64,000 nucleotides of DNA, from assembly GCA_017394605.1 (NCBI GenBank), contig JAFPXU010000028.1:1-64000 (forward strand), read 5' to 3'. How positions within the stretch are numbered: position 1 is the stretch's first letter; every line of letters begins with the position of its first letter. This document shows positions 59,878 through 64,000 of the stretch, piece by piece. The notes beneath the pieces were generated by a model. It was not told where the DNA came from. It searched no databases and saw only the letters and a list, made by a program, of their open reading frames with translations. The translations under genes and the position numbers were made by a program. The stretch is from Clostridia bacterium. Its GTDB lineage: Bacteria > Bacillota_A > Clostridia > Christensenellales > CAG-138.

Positions 59878-61005
59878 CTATTTCACAGACGCCGTATAGA
59901 ACTGTCCGCCGCTTTCCAGCAGAAGCATGGTGTCCGACAGCTTATAGGCGTTTTCAATCGGATACTCCAGTGCGGCAGTTTCCGAAAGGGAACCGTCAAG
60001 TTTATAGGTAAACATCTTCTCCCTGGATACAACGATAAGAGAGTTATTCATAAGGAAACCCGCAACACCCTCACTCGGAAGCTGCAGGTATGTTTCCGTA
60101 ACGGTATTGTCAGCCTCCGTAATACGAAGCAGTTTTACGGAATGCATGTCCCCGCCGCGCGGAGTCAGCAAGAATGTAGGAGACGCGGAGAAATCCAGTA
60201 CCGTATAGCCGTAAATCGTAAACCGGCCGGTTTCCTGATTTCCGCCGTGGGTATACCGTATGATCTGATTGGTTCCGGCGACGAATATGCTGGAGTCCGT
60301 GATGTAGACATCCTCCACCAGCTGGCTCTGAATCTGAATGGCGCCCGTCTGACTTTTCTTGGCAAGCTCATAGGTACGGATCGTTACGGTCGGTTCGCTG
60401 GCCGTAATGGAAAGAAGCTCGATCCAGAACCGCTCCCCGTTCACGTTGTAAAAACCGAAATCCACAATGAAAGTGTTGCCGGGCAGGATCTGATCCAACT
60501 GCTCGCCGTCTTCCGTCATAATGAGCACGCTTTCCTGACCATCGGAATCCTTTCTCAGGACCGCGAGATGCTTAATTCCGCACTCCACGGTTTCGATGGT
60601 TCCCGTGAAAGTCATGGGAGAGGTCTTTCCGACGACCTGGAGAGAGTTCCGGTTATAAACGGCAGACATTGTAGTGTTTCCGGTCATCCGGATATCGTCC
60701 GCGGCGGTACCGTATGTGTAATTTCGCTTCTCGTCTATCCAGTCATAATAATGGATCGCGCCGTCTGTCTGATACAGAAGCCCGCGGCCGGTATTCAGAT
60801 GCGTCATGCCGGATGAGATCGGGGTCTGCGTCATGGCAATCGTTCGTTCGCGATCACGGAAGAACATAAGATAGACGACCAGCGCGACCGTAAATATGCC
60901 GACCAGGATTCCTGTAAACAACAGCGTGCGGAATCCGCGGCTTTTTCTGCGGCGGGGGGGTGTCTGACGGCGTTCTGCCTGATTGGGACGGTAACGGGAT
61001 TCCAT
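59878..61005 (-). CDS. DUF5711-type membrane-anchored beta-propeller protein
   Basis: A 375-residue protein with a basic start (ERRQTPPRRRKSRG), one membrane helix (LLFTGILVGIFTVALVVYLMFF) and an outer domain of repeated beta strands as in WD/PQQ-type propellers. It matches the DUF5711 family common in Clostridia as I recall it. The function is unknown; a role in envelope sensing or assembly is guessed from its neighbours. It lies three bases after the lipid-kinase gene. Confidence 0.75.
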   Translation of the reverse strand: MESRYRPNQAERRQTPPRRRKSRGFRTLLFTGILVGIFTVALVVYLMFFRDRERTIAMTQTPISSGMTHLNTGRGLLYQTDGAIHYYDWIDEKRNYTYGTAADDIRMTGNTTMSAVYNRNSLQVVGKTSPMTFTGTIETVECGIKHLAVLRKDSDGQESVLIMTEDGEQLDQILPGNTFIVDFGFYNVNGERFWIELLSITASEPTVTIRTYELAKKSQTGAIQIQSQLVEDVYITDSSIFVAGTNQIIRYTHGGNQETGRFTIYGYTVLDFSASPTFLLTPRGGDMHSVKLLRITEADNTVTETYLQLPSEGVAGFLMNNSLIVVSREKMFTYKLDGSLSETAALEYPIENAYKLSDTMLLLESGGQFYTASVK

Positions 61006-61008
61006 TGC

Positions 61009-61896
61009 TCAGATGTCTTTGGGTACGGCTAGATTCAACATACCGGGAAGCAGTTTGATCGTTACAGGCGTGCCTTTCATAATGGTTCCGTCCAATTCCA
61101 TCAGGGAATCCGGCTCGCACGACACTTCCAATTCGGTGGTCTGAAAGCAGGTGCAGAACCTCGTCGTTGTGTGGGTTCCCTTCAGGAATTTGGCAAGGAC
61201 ATACAGCACGGACATGCGCGACACGTCATGAAGGATACAGACGTTGAACTTTCCGTCAAACGGATCAGCGCCGGGGGTAATGTTCAAACCTCCGCCGAAG
61301 TGCGTACCGTTTCCGGCGGCAAGAATCAGGGCGTTTTTTGTCATGGTGCCTTCAGGCGTTTTTATGGTCATTTTCCTTTGAGTCGGACGGGAGATGCATT
61401 TCAGCAGCGCTTTCAGGTAGGCGCGGCTTCCCGTATACCCCTTTTCACGCATTTCATCGGTGACGACCAGAACATCCACATCAAATCCGACGCCTGCTAT
61501 ATTGAAGAACAGATAATCGTTGGCCGTCCCGACATCCATTTTCCGAATGTGATCGGACAGAGCGATATCAAGCGCTGCGGCATAATCCAAAGGGAGGTGC
61601 AGCGGGCGGGCGAGATCGTTTCCGGATCCGCAGGGAACGATGCCGAGAACGACATCCTTTCCGATGAGCGCGGGCGCGGCTTCGCGGAGCGTGCTGTCAC
61701 CGCACAGCATCACGATGCGCTTTGCGCCGGAGGCAACAGCTTCTTCCGCGAGGAGCGTGGCATGTTCCGGATACTCCGTCATAGCCGAGGAAAATGGAAT
61801 GCCCTTTTCCTTCAGAATGGCAGAAACCTGCCTGAATGCCTTTTCTCCCGCTCCTGCGCCGGAGACCGGGTTCCAAATGACATGCAGTGAAGATAC
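61009..61896 (-). CDS. Diacylglycerol-kinase-family lipid kinase
   Basis: 295 residues from the ATG at 61896; an in-frame start at 61944 lies upstream of the predicted transcription start and is rejected. The kinase catalytic domain shows HVIWNPVSGAGAGEKAF, MLCGDSTLREAAPAL and VLGIVPCGSGNDLARPL (the GGDGT loop reads CGDST, a deviation). Later parts YLFFNIAGVGFDVDV and LIMAAGNGTHFGGG-like LILAAGNGTHFGGGL fit YegS/BmrU relatives. It phosphorylates a lipid such as diacylglycerol on the inner side of the membrane. It is first in its operon. Confidence 0.88.
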   Translation of the reverse strand, partial: VSSLHVIWNPVSGAGAGEKAFRQVSAILKEKGIPFSSAMTEYPEHATLLAEEAVASGAKRIVMLCGDSTLREAAPALIGKDVVLGIVPCGSGNDLARPLHLPLDYAAALDIALSDHIRKMDVGTANDYLFFNIAGVGFDVDVLVVTDEMREKGYTGSRAYLKALLKCISRPTQRKMTIKTPEGTMTKNALILAAGNGTHFGGGLNITPGADPFDGKFNVCILHDVSRMSVLYVLAKFLKGTHTTTRFCTCFQTTELEVSCEPDSLMELDGTIMKGTPVTIKLLPGMLNLAVPKDI

Positions 61897-61934
61897 CATG
61901 CGATAAGCCCCGACGATACTTTGATGTTGAAAGA

Positions 61935-61963
61935 ATTTTAACATACATTAAAACAGAATGCAA
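61935..61963 (-). promoter_or_regulatory. Promoter of the lipid-kinase operon
   Basis: On the minus strand TTGCAT (61963-61958) and TAAAAT (61940-61935) are 17 bases apart; transcription would start near 61928, which sets the kinase start at 61896. Confidence 0.75.
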
Positions 61964-61988
61964 AAAAGTACCTTTGTCCGGTGCTGTC

Positions 61989-61997
61989 TGATACAAT
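61989..61997 (+). promoter_or_regulatory. Extended -10 box TGATACAAT before the NusG-II gene
   Basis: TGATACAAT has no good -35 but the extended -10 form. The start of transcription near 62004 would coincide with the GTG codon at 62005. Confidence 0.55.
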
Positions 61998-62004
61998 GAT
62001 AACT

Positions 62005-62370
62005 GTGAAAAAAGGGGATTACATCATCATACTGTGCTCGCTTCTGATCGCGCTGATTCCGCTCGGGATCCGTGCGCTTCGGGCGATGCCGGAACAGCGG
62101 GAAGCCGTCGTTACCGTATCGGAAGAGGGAAAGGTCATCTACAGAGGGCCTGCCGAAACGGATCATGTCGTGGAAACAGCCGGCGGAGGCAACCGGATCG
62201 TCATCCGGAACGGTGACGTCTATATGGAGTACGCGGACTGTCCCGATCAGACCTGTGTGAAGGAAGGCAAGGCAAAGCCCGGGAAGCCGCTGGTGTGTCT
62301 CCCCAATCATGTAATCGTGACGGTAACTGCCTCAGACGGAGAACCGGATTATGACGCAATATCCAAGTAA
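62005..62370 (+). CDS. NusG domain-II-containing membrane protein
   Basis: About 121 residues from the GTG at 62005 (ATG at 61996 overlaps the -10 box). One N-terminal membrane helix (YIIILCSLLIALIPLGIRAL) is followed by an outer NusG-II-like beta domain with NRIVIRNGDVYMEYADCPDQTCVKEG and GKPLVCLPNHVIVTV; two Cys could form a disulfide. The family sits beside Gx transporters and redox/flavin genes in many anaerobes; its role is unknown. Its end overlaps the next gene by 20 bases, so the two are coupled. Confidence 0.85.
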   Translation: MKKGDYIIILCSLLIALIPLGIRALRAMPEQREAVVTVSEEGKVIYRGPAETDHVVETAGGGNRIVIRNGDVYMEYADCPDQTCVKEGKAKPGKPLVCLPNHVIVTVTASDGEPDYDAISK

Positions 62371-62878
62371 AAAAGCAGGAAAAATCGCGCGGCTTGCTGT
62401 TCTGACAGCCATGGCGCTTGCCGTGCAATGGCTGGAATCTCTTCTTCCGCCGCCGATTCCCGCTGTTCCGGTAAGAATCGGACTGGCGAATATCTTTGTG
62501 CTGTATGCGATGCTGGAGATGACACCGGGCGACGCGCTGATCGTTTCTGTCCTCAGGTGTCTGCTTCTGCCGCTGGTTACCGGGAACGTTTCGGGATTTC
62601 TCTACAGCCTTTGCGGGGGCATTCTGTCATGGACAGCTATGACTGCACTGTTGGGTACGTATCGGGACAGTCGGATCAGCAGTATCGGGCTCAGTGTCGC
62701 GGGAGCGGGGGCATACCAGATCGGGCAGGTTCTCGCGGGGTGCCTGATTGTGGGCACGGTGATTCTTGCGTACGTTCCGGTCATGATGCTGCTGTCGATT
62801 CCCGCCGGAATCGCCACGGGGTGGATCGGCGGGGTCCTTGTGTCACGCATTTCCGGGAAAACCGGAAAACAGGCGTAG
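62351..62878 (+). CDS. Gx transporter (ECF S-component-like, HepI-type)
   Basis: A 175-residue membrane protein with about five helices: KIARLAVLTAMALAVQWLE, then PVRIGLANIFVLYAMLEMTPGDAL and LRCLLLPLVTGNVSGFLYSLCGG. These segments match the Gx-transporter family annotated as heptaprenyl diphosphate synthase component I. It is thought to be a transport protein, and an isoprenoid role is not established. It begins inside the NusG-II gene and has no terminator before the next promoter. Confidence 0.88.
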   Translation: MTQYPSKKAGKIARLAVLTAMALAVQWLESLLPPPIPAVPVRIGLANIFVLYAMLEMTPGDALIVSVLRCLLLPLVTGNVSGFLYSLCGGILSWTAMTALLGTYRDSRISSIGLSVAGAGAYQIGQVLAGCLIVGTVILAYVPVMMLLSIPAGIATGWIGGVLVSRISGKTGKQA

Positions 62879-62922
62879 AAAGATGCGGCAGAGTACCGTT
62901 TGTTTTCTTTTTCCGGCAACCA

Positions 62923-62931
62923 TGATACAAT
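62923..62931 (+). promoter_or_regulatory. Extended -10 box TGATACAAT before the sigma-like gene
   Basis: TGATACAAT without a convincing -35; AAAGGA precedes the coding start at 62970 somewhat far (about 11 bases). Confidence 0.5.
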
Positions 62932-62969
62932 GTAAGATACGTTAATTGACAGAAAGGATTAATTCCCAG

Positions 62970-63710
62970 ATGTTTCAGGATGATCTTCAGAGGAGAATAC
63001 ATTACGGGGATAAGGACGCGTTCCGCGAGCTGTACAACAGATACAGCAGGGACGTTTATTCGCTTGTGTACACGGCTTTGGGCGACGCGGACGCTTCCCG
63101 CAATTCAATCAAACAGGTTTTCATGAAACTGTACCGCGAGCTGATTCAGACTGAACAGGATCTGGACATGGCGGAACGTCTTTCCGCCCTGACAAACGAG
63201 GAGATCCGGCTTGCGCGTATTCTGTCCGGGGATTTTTCCAAGGATGCGCTGCAGGTTCTGTACACCGTTTCCGTTGACCGCGACCCGGATACGGACGACA
63301 CCATGATGCGCGTCCGCTCCAGAATGATGTCTGAGGAGGACAGCGGAAACAAGCTTCTTTTCCCTGAACCATCCCGAAAAGAAATTGCGGAAACCGGATA
63401 TCACCGCGAGGCGTTGCCAAAAGAGAATCGTGTACCGGAAAAACGTAAGTCCGCTCCCAAAAAGGAGACGCGCGAAGAACGGCGTCGGACAGCATACCGG
63501 GAGGAAGAGCCGCACGTCGGGCTGGACCTGAAAGAGGAGAAGAAACATGGCGGTTCCGGCATAGTGCTTGTCGTTCTGATTCTGTTTGTTCTCGCTTTTC
63601 TGTGGCTGCTTGCTGGAATTCTGATGGATCTGAAGATCATTCCTTTTGTGGATCTAGGGTTCAGTTTTTTCAATCAGCACGTTTTTAATTTCTTTAAAAT
63701 TCCATCCTGA
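62970..63710 (+). CDS. Membrane-anchored protein with sigma-70 region-2-like domain
   Basis: 246 residues. The first 60 resemble region 2 of ECF sigma factors: RRIHYGDKDAFRELYNRYSR followed by DVYSLVYTALGDADASRNS and IKQVFMKLYREL. A middle helical part, a very charged linker (PKENRVPEKRKSAPKK and after) and a single membrane helix near 205-227 (GIVLVVLILFVLAFLWLLAG) follow. There is no region 4 with a -35-binding helix-turn-helix. The membrane anchor at the C-terminus would hold the sigma-like domain at the inner face of the membrane. Its role is unknown; a regulated tethered sigma factor or a decoy are possible (inference). It precedes the DnaD-like gene by 12 bases. Confidence 0.75.
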   Translation: MFQDDLQRRIHYGDKDAFRELYNRYSRDVYSLVYTALGDADASRNSIKQVFMKLYRELIQTEQDLDMAERLSALTNEEIRLARILSGDFSKDALQVLYTVSVDRDPDTDDTMMRVRSRMMSEEDSGNKLLFPEPSRKEIAETGYHREALPKENRVPEKRKSAPKKETREERRRTAYREEEPHVGLDLKEEKKHGGSGIVLVVLILFVLAFLWLLAGILMDLKIIPFVDLGFSFFNQHVFNFFKIPS

Positions 63711-63722
63711 GGAGACGGGGAA

Positions 63723-64000
63723 ATGACCTGCAGATTTGCTCCGACCGTTGTACGCAAGGGATATACGCTTGTGGACAACGGTTTTATAGCGGAATATCTT
63801 CCAAACGCGTCAAAGCTTGAGCTGGAAGTATACCTGTATGGCCTGATGCAGTGCAATCATCCGGGGATTGACGGATCGATCGCCGACGCGCTCGGACTGA
63901 CGGAGCAGGAAGTGGTCAGTGCGTTCTGTTACTGGCAGACGCTGAAGCTTGTAAGGATCCAATCGGACAAGCCCCTGATTGTTGAGTATCTTCCGCTTCC
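63723..64000 (+). CDS. DnaD-like replication-initiation protein, N-terminal part (runs off the window)
   Basis: The frame from the ATG at 63723 (GGGG shortly before it) stays open to the end of the window, about 92 residues. It has the look of a DnaD N-terminal winged helix: FIAEYLPNASKLELEVYLYG, then IDGSIADALGLTEQEVVSAFCYWQ and LKLVRI. DnaD-type proteins help load the replicative helicase and are typical of Bacillota. The C-terminal DnaD domain is outside the window, so the assignment rests on the N-terminal part only. Confidence 0.7.
   Translation, partial: MTCRFAPTVVRKGYTLVDNGFIAEYLPNASKLELEVYLYGLMQCNHPGIDGSIADALGLTEQEVVSAFCYWQTLKLVRIQSDKPLIVEYLPL

Noticed and set aside
59530..60816. 428-codon open frame antisense to the DUF5711 and cvpA-like genes
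   Set aside because: Shadow of two well-supported genes on the other strand.

Overview
The window reads as a chromosomal stretch of an anaerobic low-to-mid-GC Bacillota, most likely a member of the class Clostridia. The GC content looks close to one half by eye. The reasons are typical GGAGG ribosome binding sites, short tightly packed operons, a secA-prfB pair, a meso-diaminopimelate route (dapF), a TSCPD protein, a DUF5711 protein, a NusG-II/Gx-transporter pair, and a formyl-THF synthetase/cyclohydrolase/dehydrogenase set. The species cannot be named from the sequence. No rRNA, tRNA, CRISPR array or prophage was recognised. The only mobile DNA is the end of an IS1182-type element at the left edge.

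Layout: 1-336 IS1182 end; 375-1304 corA; 1696-5082 a signalling module (SpoIIE-type phosphatase fused to an RsbW-like kinase domain, then a STAS domain fused to an APH-type kinase); 5087-6023 a structured leader and two small membrane proteins; 6092-8885 larB-larC-larE for the nickel-pincer cofactor, with no larA; 8979-11790 an HxlR regulator divergent from lon, with palindromes between them; 12012-12650 a thermonuclease; 12739-15490 an ATP-grasp/two-esterase operon; 15578-19252 a heterodimeric ABC exporter; 19466-28512 a glutaredoxin-like protein, a TldD/PmbA pair, DegV, an Fe-S aldo-keto reductase, a MATE exporter, GtrA and a U32 protein; 28612-31574 tex and a FRG-domain protein; 31746-32460 a second, stand-alone RsbW/RsbV-like pair; 32556-33032 YbaK.

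The middle and right parts hold a five-gene one-carbon folate operon (33155-38691: fhs, fchA, folD, folT, and folC fused to 5-formyl-THF cyclo-ligase), a BMP-type nucleoside ABC importer (38796-43754) followed by tdk, and a cell-wall operon on the minus strand (48358-44518: ddl, murF, an acyltransferase, a TSCPD protein). Next come an M3-like peptidase lipoprotein, trmN6 and a membrane-anchored cohesin protein (48707-51949), then secA-prfB, a ModE-like/dapF/HAD operon, an uncharacterised gene with a metallo-beta-lactamase-fold protein, an envelope operon (lipid kinase, DUF5711, CvpA), a NusG-II/Gx-transporter pair, a membrane-anchored protein with a sigma-70 region-2-like domain, and the start of a DnaD-like gene.

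Themes that connect genes: (1) two paralogous partner-switching modules with no recognisable sigma-B-type gene here; (2) folate salvage and one-carbon interconversion in one operon, where FolD seems to have lost its cyclohydrolase residues while a separate cyclohydrolase (FchA) is encoded next to it; (3) nucleoside import plus thymidine kinase as a salvage unit; (4) several promoters that share the -10 form TGATACAAT. Boundaries and functions come from reading the sequence alone. No database search was run, so family names rest on recognised motifs.
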